Below, piece by piece: positions 18,414 through 28,092 of a DNA stretch of 43,592 bases. The translations under genes were made by a program, and so were the position numbers. Each line of letters starts with the position of its first letter. Positions within the stretch are counted from its first letter, which is position 1. This stretch comes from Bartonella rattaustraliani AUST/NH4. GTDB lineage: Bacteria > Pseudomonadota > Alphaproteobacteria > Rhizobiales > Rhizobiaceae. Location: the NCBI RefSeq assembly GCF_000312565.1, contig NZ_CALW02000063.1:1-43592 (forward strand), given 5' to 3'. The notes beneath the pieces were generated by a model. The model worked only from the letters and a program-made list of their open reading frames with translations, had not been told where the DNA came from and ran no database searches.

Positions 18414-19238
18414 TTAATGCTTACATTGACCAAGATTTTTTTCATTCTCGAGAAATTCAAGGCTATTCAATTTTGCACGCACTGAAAAAGCTCCATAATC
18501 TATATGAATATCACGCATAACACCGTTATCATATAAAAGAAAACTGATCCGATAAACTGGTAAACCATCCTTTCTTTCTACATCATCAAAATAAGAAATC
18601 GTAACCGGCCAAAATTCCTCTTCAGCTAATTTTCCCATTTTTGTTGTTTCAGCATCAGAGAGCTGCATGCCTTTTTCCCCAATGACAACACTTTCTTTTA
18701 TCACTTTATCTGCTTTATCTGTCCCATCAAAAACGGAAACATTGTAGAAATGATCGCCTGCTTTTGCATGACGGATGATATTTTTCAGTTGCATAATTGG
18801 AAACTCAGCTATTTCCAGCTTATATTCTTTTTCCTTTGGCTTTTTTAGTTTAACAATAATCTCATCTTGAAAACGCTCAGCAATCCCTTCAGAATGGTGG
18901 ATCACTTCTTGCTCAATTTGATCTGTAACATTAAAATGAAATCTACGGCTGTCACCTGTTTCATAACTCGTTGTCTGTTGATCCGTTAAACGCACCGGCA
19001 TATCTTCAATATGAAGACGGTGAATAAAACGAAAACGGGTAGTATACCCCTGACATACGGAACCTGTTAGTTCGTAAACCATTCGCCCTGACATCCCTGA
19101 AACTGTCATTTCATGAGAAACACTATCCAGTTGAAAATCATAAATCGCTCGATGCGGCGCAAGAAAGATGCTTTCTTCTGCCCTCACCGTACCTAAAAAA
19201 GCAATATACAAAATTATTACAAATAATGATCTCATCAT
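18414..19238 (-). CDS. eipB: Periplasmic cell-envelope integrity protein, EipB family (DUF1849)
   Basis: This resembles EipB, a periplasmic beta-barrel-like protein that supports envelope integrity in Brucella and relatives. The signal peptide covers residues 1-20 (ending VRA). The mature start APHRAIYDFQL, then SGMSGRMVYELTGSVCQGYTT and VRLTDQQTTSYE are characteristic. Cys62 and the C-terminal Cys272 (GQCKH) match the conserved disulfide pair described for the family. At 274 residues the length is normal. Two consecutive ATGs (19238, 19235) are possible starts. It is transcribed on the same strand as rpsB but ends just before the rpsB promoter. Confidence 0.88.
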   Translation of the reverse strand: MMRSLFVIILYIAFLGTVRAEESIFLAPHRAIYDFQLDSVSHEMTVSGMSGRMVYELTGSVCQGYTTRFRFIHRLHIEDMPVRLTDQQTTSYETGDSRRFHFNVTDQIEQEVIHHSEGIAERFQDEIIVKLKKPKEKEYKLEIAEFPIMQLKNIIRHAKAGDHFYNVSVFDGTDKADKVIKESVVIGEKGMQLSDAETTKMGKLAEEEFWPVTISYFDDVERKDGLPVYRISFLLYDNGVMRDIHIDYGAFSVRAKLNSLEFLENEKNLGQCKH

Positions 19239-19381
19239 TCTTAATTTCCGATTCTATCCCTGTTGCGTAACATCATCCAATCAGGCAAAAAAGTCTCGCT
19301 TCTCAGTTAACCACAATTTCCTTAAACCAAAAAATAGTTTATGCAATGGATAATATTTAAAGTAGCGACGGAGTTTAAATT

Positions 19382-19843
19382 ATGACCAACGCAATTGAAA
19401 ACCGCCTAAAGGAGCTGGGAATCTCTCTTCCTGAAGCAACGCAGCCCATTGCTAATTACGTAACGGCCTCACAAAGCGGCAACCAGCTCTTCATTTCTGG
19501 ACAGCTTCCTCTTTTTAATGGAAAGCTGATAGCAACCGGTAAAGTTGGTGCAACCGTTAGTGCTGAACAAGCAAAAAAAGCAGCCCAAATCTGTGCTCTC
19601 AACATTCTTGCTCAAGCCAAGGCAGCTCTTGGTGATTTAAAAAGAATAAAACGTGTGGTAAAAATCACCGTTTTCACCGCCGTAGATCCCCATTTTACCG
19701 ATATTCTTCTTGTTGCCAATGGTGCTTCTGATTTGCTTGTTAATGCCCTTGGTGAAGCCGGCAAACATGCCCGTTCTGCTATTGGTGTTGCCTCTCTTCC
19801 TATGGACGTCCCAACGGAAGTTGAAGCCATCATCGAAATCTAA
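19382..19843 (+). CDS. RidA/YjgF/UK114-family protein
   Basis: This is a 153-residue member of the Rid superfamily, whose archetype deaminates reactive enamine/imine intermediates. ISGQLPL, the Arg of KHARSAIGVASLP (Arg131) and the Glu of TEVEAI (Glu147) correspond to the family's core and substrate-binding positions. The N-terminal extension (IENRLKELGISLPEAT) is typical of the longer alphaproteobacterial subgroup, not of RidA proper, so the exact activity is open. It stands upstream of a HIT-protein gene on the same strand. Confidence 0.88.
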   Translation: MTNAIENRLKELGISLPEATQPIANYVTASQSGNQLFISGQLPLFNGKLIATGKVGATVSAEQAKKAAQICALNILAQAKAALGDLKRIKRVVKITVFTAVDPHFTDILLVANGASDLLVNALGEAGKHARSAIGVASLPMDVPTEVEAIIEI

Positions 19844-19980
19844 ATATCATCAACGGCAGCATGCTTGCACACTTACATAAAATGATAACTGAATACCAAA
19901 TCTCTTTAAATATACCATTGGTTTGCATTCTTCCATCTTAAAATTAAAACTTTAAAACTTTCATGAAAGGAAATATTGGT

Positions 19981-20403
19981 ATGAAAAAAACTTATGATAA
20001 TAATAATATTTTTGCTCAATTGATTCGTAATGAAATCCCTTCTGTTCGTGTGTATGAAGATGATGATGTCATTGCATTCATGGATATCATGCCACAAGCA
20101 CCAGGCCATACGCTGGTTATTCCTCGAAAAGGCTCTAGAAATCTTCTGGATGCGGAGACTGAAACATTATTTCCTGTTATTAAAGCTGTTCAAAAAATTG
20201 CCAACGCTGCCCAAAAAGCCTTTCAAGCAGATGGTATAACGGTGATGCAATTTAATGAATCTGCCAGTCAACAAACCGTTTATCATCTTCATTTCCATGT
20301 TATTCCACGTATGGAAGGAGTAGAACTTTCTCTCCATCATGGCGTTATTACACCCACAGAAATACTTGAAGAGCACGCAAAAAAAATCCGTTCTGCCCTT
20401 TAA
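19981..20403 (+). CDS. HIT-family (histidine triad) protein
   Basis: This is a small nucleotide hydrolase or transferase of the HIT superfamily (HINT-like), 140 residues. The catalytic triad motif is YHLHFHVIP, with His102, His104 and His106. The N-terminal part FAQLIRNEIPSVRVYEDDDVIAFMDI and GHTLVIPRK is typical. The ATG at 19981 is chosen over one six codons upstream because AAAGGAAAT lies before it. The stop is 7 bases from the convergent clpA stop; only a weak stem (AAAGC/GCTTT plus Ts) could end transcription here. The physiological substrate cannot be told. Confidence 0.9.
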   Translation: MKKTYDNNNIFAQLIRNEIPSVRVYEDDDVIAFMDIMPQAPGHTLVIPRKGSRNLLDAETETLFPVIKAVQKIANAAQKAFQADGITVMQFNESASQQTVYHLHFHVIPRMEGVELSLHHGVITPTEILEEHAKKIRSAL

Positions 20404-20410
20404 AGCATTT

Positions 20411-22762
20411 TTAAGTGGTTGAGCTTTTTTTTCTTACACGTTTTTTTGTAAGAGACGTTGTTGTGTTGTGCTTTGAAGCAACAGACACATCGGAAGATGA
20501 AATTTTGAGCTGCAATCTTTCTTTTTCCCCGTTTGATTTTTGTGTCAACACGCGAACCATGCCACCATTGCGCAACTTTCCAAATAAAATTTCGTCAGCC
20601 AATGGCTTCTTAATATGTTCTTGTATAATACGACTCAATGGGCGTGCCCCCATCTGAGAATCATATCCTTTATGAACAAACCAGGACATCGCAGAAGAGC
20701 TTAATTCAAAACAAACTCCTCGATCAGCTAATTGCGCTTCAAGCTGAAAAATAAATTTTTGTACAATCTGATTGACAATGAATGGAGTGAGAGGCGCAAA
20801 TGGAATAATCGCATCCAGCCGGTTACGAAATTCTGGCGTAAAAAGTCGATTAATTTCTTCAATATCACTCTCTTCACGATGCGCTTTTCCAAATCCGATT
20901 GCTAATTTTGCCATATCTGAAGCACCAGCATTGGTTGTCATAATTAAAATGATATTACGGAAATCAATTTTTTTGCCATTATGGTCTGTTAGCCTCCCAT
21001 AATCCATCACTTGCAATAAAATATTAAACAGTTCTGGATGTGCTTTCTCAATCTCATCAAGCAGCAAAACTGCGTGCGGTTTCTGATCAACCGCATCTGT
21101 CAGGAGACCTCCTTGATCAAACCCAACGTAGCCCGGAGGCGCTCCGATTAAGCGCGCCACCGTATGCCGCTCCATATATTCTGACATATCAAAACGTAAA
21201 AGCTCAACACCTAAAGAAGACGCAAGCTGTTTTGCAACCTCAGTTTTTCCGACCCCGGTTGGTCCTGAAAATAAGTAACTTCCTATTGGTTTTTCTGGTT
21301 CACGCAAACCTGCTCGCGCTAATTTAATAGACGACACTAATGCAGAAATTGCCTGGTCTTGGCCATAAACAACATGCTTGAGTTCTTCTTCAAGCTTGAC
21401 AAGCACTTTTTGATCATCACCAGAAATTGTTTTTGGTGGAATCCTTGCCATCGTAGCAACAGTCGCCTCAATTTCTTTAATACCTATCGTTTTTTTTCGT
21501 TGTTTTTTTGGCAAAAGCTTTTGTGCTGCACCACTTTCATCAACAACATCAATTGCCTTATCAGGCAACCGACGATCAATCATATAACGTGAAGATAATT
21601 CTACGGATGCCTTCATTGCCTGATCCGTATATTTAATCTGATGAAAGGATTCAAAATAAGGCTTCAATCCTTGCAAAATCTTAATTGCATCAGCAATAGA
21701 AGGTTCGTTAATATCAATTTTCTGAAAGCGGCGCTCCAAAGCACGGTCTTGTTCAAAAATCTTACGATATTCTTTATAGGTTGTTGAACCTATACATCGA
21801 ATGGTTCCTGAAGATAACGCAGGTTTTAAAAGGTTTGCCGCATCCATATTTCCTCCCACTGTAGCTCCTGCTCCAATTAAGGTATGAATTTCATCAATAA
21901 ATAAAACAGCAGCTGGATATTGCTCAAATTCTCTAACAACTTGCTTTAACCGTTCTTCAAAATCACCACGATAACGCGTACCAGCAACAAGCCCCCCCAT
22001 ATCAAGAGAAAATATCGTTACATTTGACAAAACTTCAGGCACTTGCTTATCAACAATACGCTTTGCTAAGCCTTCAATGATAGCCGTTTTTCCCACTCCA
22101 GGATCACCAACCAAAAGTGGATTATTTTTTGATCTTCTGCATAAAATTTGAATCATACGTGAAATTTCTACTTCACGACCAATTAATAAATCAATTTTTC
22201 CCTCGCGTGCTTTAGCGTTCAGATCAACACAATAACTGGTCAATGCACTCGTTTGCTTTTCGCCGTTTTCAGAGATCTGTTGATCTAATTGCTCTTCAAG
22301 CCCTTCCAGCAACATGGATAATCCCTCATCCTGTGTGATCCCATGGGAAATAAAACGCAAAGCATCATAGCGTGTCATTCCCATCTCTTGAAGAAAATAT
22401 GCCGCATGACTTTCATGTTCAGAAAAAATTGCAACGAGAACATTTGCTCCTGACACTTCGTCTTTTCCTGCTGATTGCGCGTGGATAACAGCACGTTGGA
22501 TAACACGCTGGAAAAATGGTGTTGGTTTTGTATCCTCATCCGTTCTAATCTGCGCATCTAATTCTGACTGGATATAATTTATTAAACGCTCTCGCAATTC
22601 TTCCACATCTACCTGACAGGCCTGAATAACTGAGTTTGCATCGACATCATCTAGCAAAGCGAGTAAAAGATGCTCTAACGTTGCATATTCATGTTGTGCT
22701 TGCGTCGCAATTGTTAAGGCACGGTGCAAAACTTCTTCAAGACTAGGTGTAAAAGATGGCAT
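20411..22762 (-). CDS. clpA: ATP-dependent Clp protease ATP-binding subunit ClpA
   Basis: ClpA is an AAA+ unfoldase that feeds ClpP. The N-domain (about 1-145, two Clp-N repeats) binds ClpS. The first ATPase domain has Walker A GDPGVGKT (219-226), and the second has GPTGVGKT (about 490) and LLLDEIEKAH. IGFG, shortly after MAKLA in the second domain, is the ClpP-docking loop. At 783 residues it is full length with a basic C-terminal tail (KKRVRKKSS). AGGAATT precedes the ATG. It starts 6 bases after clpS and is co-transcribed with its adaptor. Confidence 0.95.
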   Translation of the reverse strand: MPSFTPSLEEVLHRALTIATQAQHEYATLEHLLLALLDDVDANSVIQACQVDVEELRERLINYIQSELDAQIRTDEDTKPTPFFQRVIQRAVIHAQSAGKDEVSGANVLVAIFSEHESHAAYFLQEMGMTRYDALRFISHGITQDEGLSMLLEGLEEQLDQQISENGEKQTSALTSYCVDLNAKAREGKIDLLIGREVEISRMIQILCRRSKNNPLLVGDPGVGKTAIIEGLAKRIVDKQVPEVLSNVTIFSLDMGGLVAGTRYRGDFEERLKQVVREFEQYPAAVLFIDEIHTLIGAGATVGGNMDAANLLKPALSSGTIRCIGSTTYKEYRKIFEQDRALERRFQKIDINEPSIADAIKILQGLKPYFESFHQIKYTDQAMKASVELSSRYMIDRRLPDKAIDVVDESGAAQKLLPKKQRKKTIGIKEIEATVATMARIPPKTISGDDQKVLVKLEEELKHVVYGQDQAISALVSSIKLARAGLREPEKPIGSYLFSGPTGVGKTEVAKQLASSLGVELLRFDMSEYMERHTVARLIGAPPGYVGFDQGGLLTDAVDQKPHAVLLLDEIEKAHPELFNILLQVMDYGRLTDHNGKKIDFRNIILIMTTNAGASDMAKLAIGFGKAHREESDIEEINRLFTPEFRNRLDAIIPFAPLTPFIVNQIVQKFIFQLEAQLADRGVCFELSSSAMSWFVHKGYDSQMGARPLSRIIQEHIKKPLADEILFGKLRNGGMVRVLTQKSNGEKERLQLKISSSDVSVASKHNTTTSLTKKRVRKKSSTT

Positions 22763-22768
22763 AATTCC

Positions 22769-23185
22769 TCACTTCCGTTCCATTACACATTGTAGTGGAT
22801 GTTCATTTTGACGTGCACATTCCCTCACTTGTACTATTTTCATTTCAGCAACTTCATAACTGTAAGTTCCGCATTCTCCTACCCCATTTTGATGAACATT
22901 TAACATAATACGTGTTGCTTCTTCGAATTTCTTTTGAAAAAATTTTTTCAAAATAAAAACAACAAAATCCATAGGCGTATAATCATCATTAAGTAAAAGA
23001 ACTCGATATAACGGAGGCTGTTGAAGTTTTGTTGTTATTCTTGGAATTATAAGAGAATCGTATCTGCTTTCATCCCAATTTTTGCCCTTTTTGTTGTGCA
23101 TAATATGGGTCATACGATTTGCTAATGGCTTTTGTCCCATTGTTTTCCGTGGAGCACAATTTTTGTTAATCTTAAGTTCTTTCAT
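22769..23185 (-). CDS. clpS: ATP-dependent Clp protease adaptor ClpS
   Basis: ClpS recognises N-end-rule substrates and hands them to ClpA. The core from about residue 58 reads [20 protein letters not shown] and ends in ALQCVMER-type sequence (PLQCVMERK), with the His of [11 protein letters not shown] in the hydrophobic-residue pocket. The N-terminal region is long and basic (138 residues in all). The start is unsure: in-frame ATGs lie at 23185, 23140 and 23113, and none has a strong ribosome binding site. It is the first gene of the clpS-clpA pair, divergent from the carboxypeptidase gene. Confidence 0.92.
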   Translation of the reverse strand: MKELKINKNCAPRKTMGQKPLANRMTHIMHNKKGKNWDESRYDSLIIPRITTKLQQPPLYRVLLLNDDYTPMDFVVFILKKFFQKKFEEATRIMLNVHQNGVGECGTYSYEVAEMKIVQVRECARQNEHPLQCVMERK

Positions 23186-23374
23186 AACTATTGTAATGCC
23201 TTTTTATGGAAAGAAGAAAGCTTTTCTTTATGTTTGGGTTTAAATCAAATAAAGGCTTACAAAATAATTTCTGTAAACAAATTGGTAATATCATTCGTCT
23301 AAGTTGTACCAATAAGCTACAAAACAAATGCTTTATAAAATTTTCAAAGTAAATGGAGAAATAGGGTATCACAA

Positions 23375-24724
23375 GTGTACATTAATTGCCAGAAAATCGT
23401 TCGTTTATATAAAAAAACAACAATTGCTTTTGTTGCTTTAGTGCTTTCTTACTCTTGGGCGTTTGCTACTCCCAAAGAGGCATATCCTGATAAATATGCT
23501 GCTATTGTTATAGATGCAAATACAGGGAAAACGCTCTTTCAAGCTAACGCAACGCTAAAGCGTTATCCTGCTTCTTTAACAAAAGCAATGACGTTGTACC
23601 TGCTCTTTGAGTCTATGCATCTGGGCCGAGTAACACCAAATACACCAATCCCTGTTTCACATTATGCAGCAACACGCCCACCAACAAAAATCGGTTTTAA
23701 AGTAGGCCAAACGATTTCTGCAGAAGCTGCGGCTAAAGCACTTATTACAAGATCAGCAAATGATGTTGCTGTTGCCATTGCAGAATATCTCGGTGGGAGT
23801 GAAAAAAAATTCGCTCGAATGATGACAGCTAAAGCCCGAAAGCTCGGCATGACACATACACATTTTGCAAATGCTTCAGGGCTTCCAGATGTCCATAATT
23901 ATTCCACAGCACGAGATATGGCTACTTTGTCATTAGCCCTACGAAAACATTTTCCAAAACAATATAAACTGTTCAAAATAAAAAGCTTTACGTTCCGTGG
24001 ACACAAAATTAACAGCCACAATAAACTGGTTAAAATCATGAAGGGTGTTGATGGAATTAAAACAGGTTACACACAAATGTCAGGTTTTAACTTAGCGACT
24101 TCGATGTGTCTTGAAGGACGCTCTATTGTGGCTGTTGTTATGGGAGGAAAATCATCTACCGCACGTGATGAACATATGGCTAGCTTATTGTACAAATATC
24201 TCCCTAAAGCAAGTCGTACGAAAAGTGGTAAACATTTAATGGCTTCAGCACACTATCGCCTCCCTACTGGTGCTCATATTCCTATACCAACCATTAAAAA
24301 TGATCCAACGCATTTCGATGACGATGTTTCTAATATGTTAACGGCATTCACAGAACAACCTAAAAACTCAAATACTGCAATAGCCGCTGTCAATCAGGTC
24401 ATTATACCAATTCCTAATCCTCAAAAAACAGTCTCCGTTGAAACAAATAAAGTTATTACAGCCTCTTTATCTACAAATGCTGGTTGGGCTGTTCAAATTG
24501 GTTCTCTTCCAAGTAAGAAACAAGCAAAAACTTTGCTTTTAAAAGCGAAAAGTACAGCATATTCTGCTTTAAAAAATACATCTTCACATATGCAGCTGTT
24601 TGAAAAAAGCGGACATCGTTATTACCGTGCACGATTTATAGGGTTTCAATCAAAAAAAGCTGCATTCCATGCCTGTTCTACATTAAAGAAAGCAAATTTT
24701 AACTGCTATACTGTAGCTTACTGA
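23375..24724 (+). CDS. D-alanyl-D-alanine carboxypeptidase with C-terminal SPOR domain
   Basis: This is a periplasmic penicillin-binding protein (peptidase S11) that trims the terminal D-Ala of peptidoglycan stems. The N-terminal hydrophobic segment (about 15-31, ending AFA) is a signal peptide or anchor. Active-site motifs are SLTK (Ser67-Lys70), SAN (127-129) and KTG (229-231). The C-terminal 80 residues (from GWAVQIGSLPSKKQA) are a SPOR domain, which binds denuded septal glycan, so the enzyme is probably septal. The start is a GTG at 23375 preceded by GGAGAAATAGGG; the only nearby upstream ATG is followed by a stop. It is divergent from clpS. Confidence 0.93.
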   Translation: MYINCQKIVRLYKKTTIAFVALVLSYSWAFATPKEAYPDKYAAIVIDANTGKTLFQANATLKRYPASLTKAMTLYLLFESMHLGRVTPNTPIPVSHYAATRPPTKIGFKVGQTISAEAAAKALITRSANDVAVAIAEYLGGSEKKFARMMTAKARKLGMTHTHFANASGLPDVHNYSTARDMATLSLALRKHFPKQYKLFKIKSFTFRGHKINSHNKLVKIMKGVDGIKTGYTQMSGFNLATSMCLEGRSIVAVVMGGKSSTARDEHMASLLYKYLPKASRTKSGKHLMASAHYRLPTGAHIPIPTIKNDPTHFDDDVSNMLTAFTEQPKNSNTAIAAVNQVIIPIPNPQKTVSVETNKVITASLSTNAGWAVQIGSLPSKKQAKTLLLKAKSTAYSALKNTSSHMQLFEKSGHRYYRARFIGFQSKKAAFHACSTLKKANFNCYTVAY

Positions 24725-24755
24725 AAGTTTTTGGATTTGCGTTAAGGATAGTATC

Positions 24756-25034
24756 ATGACACATAATGCTCTTGCTTCATCCTCTGAAAAAGAAAAATTA
24801 TTGAAGCAATCATTTTTGCTCTCACTGCGTTCTCTTCACGATGCTGCAATAAAATTTGCCAGCTTAAAATATGCTCCTGCAACCTTAGATACACAGTCTC
24901 TTGTTAAACTTCTCATTTGCCAAACAACGCGCAATCGCCGTCTCACAATGCCTCCTGTACGCATTCATTTGCGTGTTGCAAGCCAAACCGGCAACGTACC
25001 TATTAAAATCCATTTAGGTGCAACGAATATTTAA
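24756..25034 (+). CDS. Small protein of unknown function
   Basis: I do not recognise this 92-residue protein. It starts 31 bases after the carboxypeptidase stop with AAGGA 8 bases before its ATG, so it is probably co-transcribed. It has no signal peptide or membrane segment. The N-terminal half is predicted helical and moderately charged; the C-terminal half is basic (TTRNRRLTMPPVRIHLRV) and looks like beta strand. The position suggests a link with cell-envelope work, but that is only context. It is likely a genuine gene because of spacing, ribosome binding site and codon use like its neighbours. Confidence 0.65.
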   Translation: MTHNALASSSEKEKLLKQSFLLSLRSLHDAAIKFASLKYAPATLDTQSLVKLLICQTTRNRRLTMPPVRIHLRVASQTGNVPIKIHLGATNI

Positions 25035-25087
25035 TTTATAGACAATTTTTGCAAGAATCATTTTGTTCATCAAGAATCTTCATAGAT

Positions 25088-25120
25088 TTTCTATAATCTT
25101 TCAATTTCTATAATCTTCAA
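25088..25120 (+). repeat. Short tandem repeat
   Basis: Two near-identical units, TTTCTATAATCTTTCAA and TTTCTATAATCTTCAA, lie side by side downstream of the small unknown gene and just left of integrase remnant A. Confidence 0.7.
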
Positions 25121-25510
25121 TATCAGTACGTTGATTGATAAGGATTATTTGTCATTTTTTACCTTGAATCATAACCCCAAACATTGTAGAACCCTCTCAT
25201 TTCAAATCTCTTTAATATTGAATCAGTTTTATTCGCTTGTTTGTGCACCATACGTGGGATTAGCATGAGGATGAAATTATAAAAAAATGCCTTTCATGAA
25301 CTGTCTTCATGCAAGAAATGTCACAACACTATGAGCTGGTAAAAAAATGATGGTACCGCCTTGTGCCTTTATAAGCGTGAAGATGGTGATACTTAATGGA
25401 TTTATTGGTATAATTCATCCATGACGACGCAAAATGGCCTTAGGAACTTTAAGAGATATTTCTTTAAAACAAGCCCGTGAATGTGCAACGCAAATGACAC
25501 CCTTTTCTTA
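25121..25510 (+). pseudogene. Integrase remnant A (5' region, decayed)
   Basis: This stretch matches remnant B (26060-26470) along its whole length, with a deletion of about 25 bases and many point changes. It comprises an upstream untranslated part (to 25286), a relic start at 25287 (ATGCCTTTCATGAAC), and pieces reading like the N-terminal arm-type DNA-binding domain of phage tyrosine integrases (LYKREDG-like and ISLKQARECATQM). Stops and frameshifts interrupt it and no catalytic domain follows. Confidence 0.7.
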
Positions 25511-26059
25511 AATTTCATAAGATTTGCAGGGCAATTTCTTGTCAAAATCTCTCAAATAAATATTTTCAGCAATTTAAAAAAAAACATCCTTTTAAAAAGA
25601 TAGACAATATTCGATATTGGCTTATTTTAGATTAAAGCTTAAAGATTATTCTCGAGTACTTTTCATATTTTCACTAAATACAAGATTTTTCTTCCTGAAG
25701 GTTATCGTGGACACCTTAATGCAGAAAAAAACTTCAAGGATCATAAATTCATCCAAGTAATCTAAACGTTGCACAGAATTTTCTAAATCTTTTTTTGAAC
25801 TTGTGTTCTTTTCAAAAAACAAAAAAATACCAAAATATAACTTTCTCATCGATGAATAATGCGCAAAACATTTATCAGATTTCATAGAGTTTCTGCACCC
25901 TCCTCACAAAACGAAAACCTTATGTGGTAAATTGACATGCCTATTCTCTTAGTGCGTCAAAACCTCTTTCATGGATAGCATCCATGTATGATACAGTGTG
26001 AGAACAATTCATCATCTTATTATAAAAGAAAAACCAGTATCATCACTCGTTTGCTAACT
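25511..26059. other. Spacer between integrase remnants A and B
   Basis: No supported gene. A 79-codon minus-strand frame exists at 25646-25885, but it has no convincing ribosome binding site and its composition is unlike that of its neighbours. The plus strand has a 40-codon coding-like run around 25650-25766 with stops at both ends. Either may be debris. Confidence 0.45.
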
Positions 26060-26470
26060 CATAACAACAGCTTGATTTATAATGATTATTTATCGTTGTC
26101 TAGCTTGAATCACAATCCCGAATCCCCGTAAGATTCTCTCATTTCAAACCTTTTTATGTTGAATCAATTTTGTTCACTTGGCTTTACACTATCAACGGGA
26201 TTAGCATATGTATAAAAATGAGTGAAGAAAGGAGGAAAAATGCCTCTCATGAACCACCCTCATGCAAAGGCTGTCGCATACCATAAGCTGGTCAATATAT
26301 TGGGGATATGGTAAATATCATGATGGTGCCCGCTTGTACCTTTATAAACGTGAAGATGGTAGTGCTCAATGGATTTATCATTATACAATTCACCCACACC
26401 ATCGTGAAGTGCGCTTCAGAGTACTAAAAGAGATCTCTTTAAAACAAGCCTGTAAACATGCAACGCAATG
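26060..26470 (+). pseudogene. Integrase remnant B (N-terminal domain, decayed)
   Basis: This is the best preserved copy. A conserved leader (about 26060-26230) ends in GGAGGAAAA before ATG 26240 (MPLMNHPHAKAV). After a frameshift the sequence continues in another frame as GKYHDGARLYLYKREDGSAQ and WIYHYTIHPHHREVRF, then ISLKQACKHATQW. This is the DUF4102 arm-binding domain found at the N-terminus of P4-type phage integrases. The sequence then runs into an inverted copy (D). The catalytic Arg...His-x-x-Arg...Tyr domain is absent, so no active recombinase is expected. Confidence 0.75.
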
Positions 26471-26698
26471 GTATTGCAACAGCCTTTGCATTCAGATAGT
26501 TCATGATCAGGCAGTTCACGAGAGGCATTTTTCGTCTCCTCTATAGTTTATACCCACATACCCCCTTATTGTGCAAGCGAATAGCCTGTTTGCTTCACAA
26601 TAAAACAGGTTTAAAATGAGAAAAACTTACAATATTGAGTTTTTCATTCAGTGAACTATTAAAAAATTTTTATAAATCAACATATTGTAACGCATTAA
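26471..26698 (-). pseudogene. Integrase remnant D (leader and start only, inverted)
   Basis: Read on the minus strand, this matches the leader of remnants B and C and contains a relic start at 26528 (ATGCCTCTCGTGAAC, then AATGCAAAGGCTGTTGCA). It abuts remnant B tail to tail. Its outer edge (AAATCAACATATTG...TTAAC) reaches the sdaA stop codon. The frame open on the plus strand across B and D (26262-26546) is therefore a chance fusion of sense B and antisense D. Confidence 0.65.
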
Positions 26699-28092
26699 CA
26701 AGATATTGCATTAACCGCGAGACCAGCCTGACTTGTCTCTTTATAACGTTCACTCATATCATGCCCAGTCTGACGCATGGTTTCTATACAAGCATCGAGA
26801 GAAACAAAATGATCCCCATTACTATGTAATGCAAGAGAAGAAGCTGTCACTGCCTTCACTGCACCCATTGCATTGCGCTCAATACAAGGAATCTGCACAA
26901 GACCTGCAACCGGATCACATGTCATTCCTAAATGATGTTCAAGGGCAATCTCTGCTGCATTTTCAATTTGTGCTGGTGTCCCCCCTAACGCTGCCGTTAA
27001 TCCTGCAGCTGCCATTGAAGATGCTGTCCCAACTTCACCTTGACAGCCTACTTCTGCACCAGAAATAGATGCATTATGTTTAATGACCCCACCAATAGCT
27101 GCTGCGGTTAACAAAAATTTATGGACTCCCTCGCGATCTGCATCATCATTAAATTGAAGATAGTAACGCAAAACTGCAGGAACAACTCCAGCCGCACCAT
27201 TGGTTGGTGCCGTAACAACACGACTTCCAGCAGCATTTTCTTCATTCACAGCTATGGCATATACGGAAAGCCAATCATTTGCCCACAATGGATAATTATG
27301 ATTTTTCTTTTGATTTTCCAAAAGCGTTTCGTATAACCTTTTAGCACGCCTTTGAACACGCAAACCACCTGGTAACTCACCCTCTTGTGAAAGACCTCTA
27401 TCAATACAATTCGCCATAGTTGAAAAAATTTCATCAAGTCCTGTATCAAGAGCAGAACGTTCCATCCTCGTTTCTTCATTTATGCGTTTCATTTCGGCAA
27501 TTGAAAGTCCTGACTTCTCTGCCATTGATAACATTTCACGCGCAGAATGAAAAGGATAGGGTACCTCGGGCATTTCCTGTTCTGTATTATCATTCATACG
27601 GTTCAATTCATCTTCAGTTACAACAAATCCGCCGCCGATAGAATAATAAACCTGCCGCAAAAGAACGTTTCCGTTAGAATCACACCCTTCAAACGCAAGC
27701 CCATTAGTATGTCCAGGGAGAACTTTTTTTCGTTCAAAAATAAGATCACTTCGCCGATCAAACTGATAAGCTGGATGACCTTCTGGTTGCACTTTTTTCT
27801 CACGTGCAACCTTTTCTAAGAGCTCCTCCATGCAATCAGGATCAATAGTAGCAGCTCTTTCTCCTAAAAGACCAAGTATCACGGCTTTATCTGTAGCATG
27901 ACCAACCCCTGTAAAAGCCAAAGATCCATAAAGATAAACACGTATACGAGAAACCTCAGCAGAAGATCCTTGGTAAAGATTCCAAGCGACAATTTCTTGC
28001 AAAAACATATTAGCTGCCACCATTGGCCCCATCGTATGTGAACTCGAAGGACCAACACCAATTTTAAAAAGTTCAAAAATAGATAAAAACAA
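26695..28092 (-). CDS. sdaA: L-serine dehydratase (L-serine ammonia-lyase), iron-sulfur type
   Basis: This enzyme converts L-serine to pyruvate and ammonia in the cytosol with a [4Fe-4S] cluster. The N-terminal beta domain starts [19 protein letters not shown]. The C-terminal alpha domain has cluster cysteines in [32 protein letters not shown] and, at the extreme end, the C-terminal Cys (NAISC), as in the family. At 465 residues it is full length in the single-chain form. The start is a TTG at 28092 with GAGGTGG before it. The gene lies between inverted integrase-remnant copies; its stop falls at the edge of remnant D but the protein is intact. Confidence 0.94.
   Translation of the reverse strand: MFLSIFELFKIGVGPSSSHTMGPMVAANMFLQEIVAWNLYQGSSAEVSRIRVYLYGSLAFTGVGHATDKAVILGLLGERAATIDPDCMEELLEKVAREKKVQPEGHPAYQFDRRSDLIFERKKVLPGHTNGLAFEGCDSNGNVLLRQVYYSIGGGFVVTEDELNRMNDNTEQEMPEVPYPFHSAREMLSMAEKSGLSIAEMKRINEETRMERSALDTGLDEIFSTMANCIDRGLSQEGELPGGLRVQRRAKRLYETLLENQKKNHNYPLWANDWLSVYAIAVNEENAAGSRVVTAPTNGAAGVVPAVLRYYLQFNDDADREGVHKFLLTAAAIGGVIKHNASISGAEVGCQGEVGTASSMAAAGLTAALGGTPAQIENAAEIALEHHLGMTCDPVAGLVQIPCIERNAMGAVKAVTASSLALHSNGDHFVSLDACIETMRQTGHDMSERYKETSQAGLAVNAISC

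Noticed and set aside
20403-20435. Bidirectional terminator between the HIT gene and clpA
   Set aside because: Only a five-pair AAAGC/GCTTT stem plus Ts is present and it overlaps the clpA coding end; too weak to annotate separately.
25088-25120. Start of a CRISPR-like array
   Set aside because: There are only two directly abutting units with no spacers, and no cas genes in the window.
25646-25885. 79-codon minus-strand frame between integrase remnants A and B
   Set aside because: There is no clear ribosome binding site, the residue mix is Phe/Lys/Ser-rich as expected from random AT-rich DNA, and a coding-like run on the other strand overlaps it. It is kept only as a note in the spacer.
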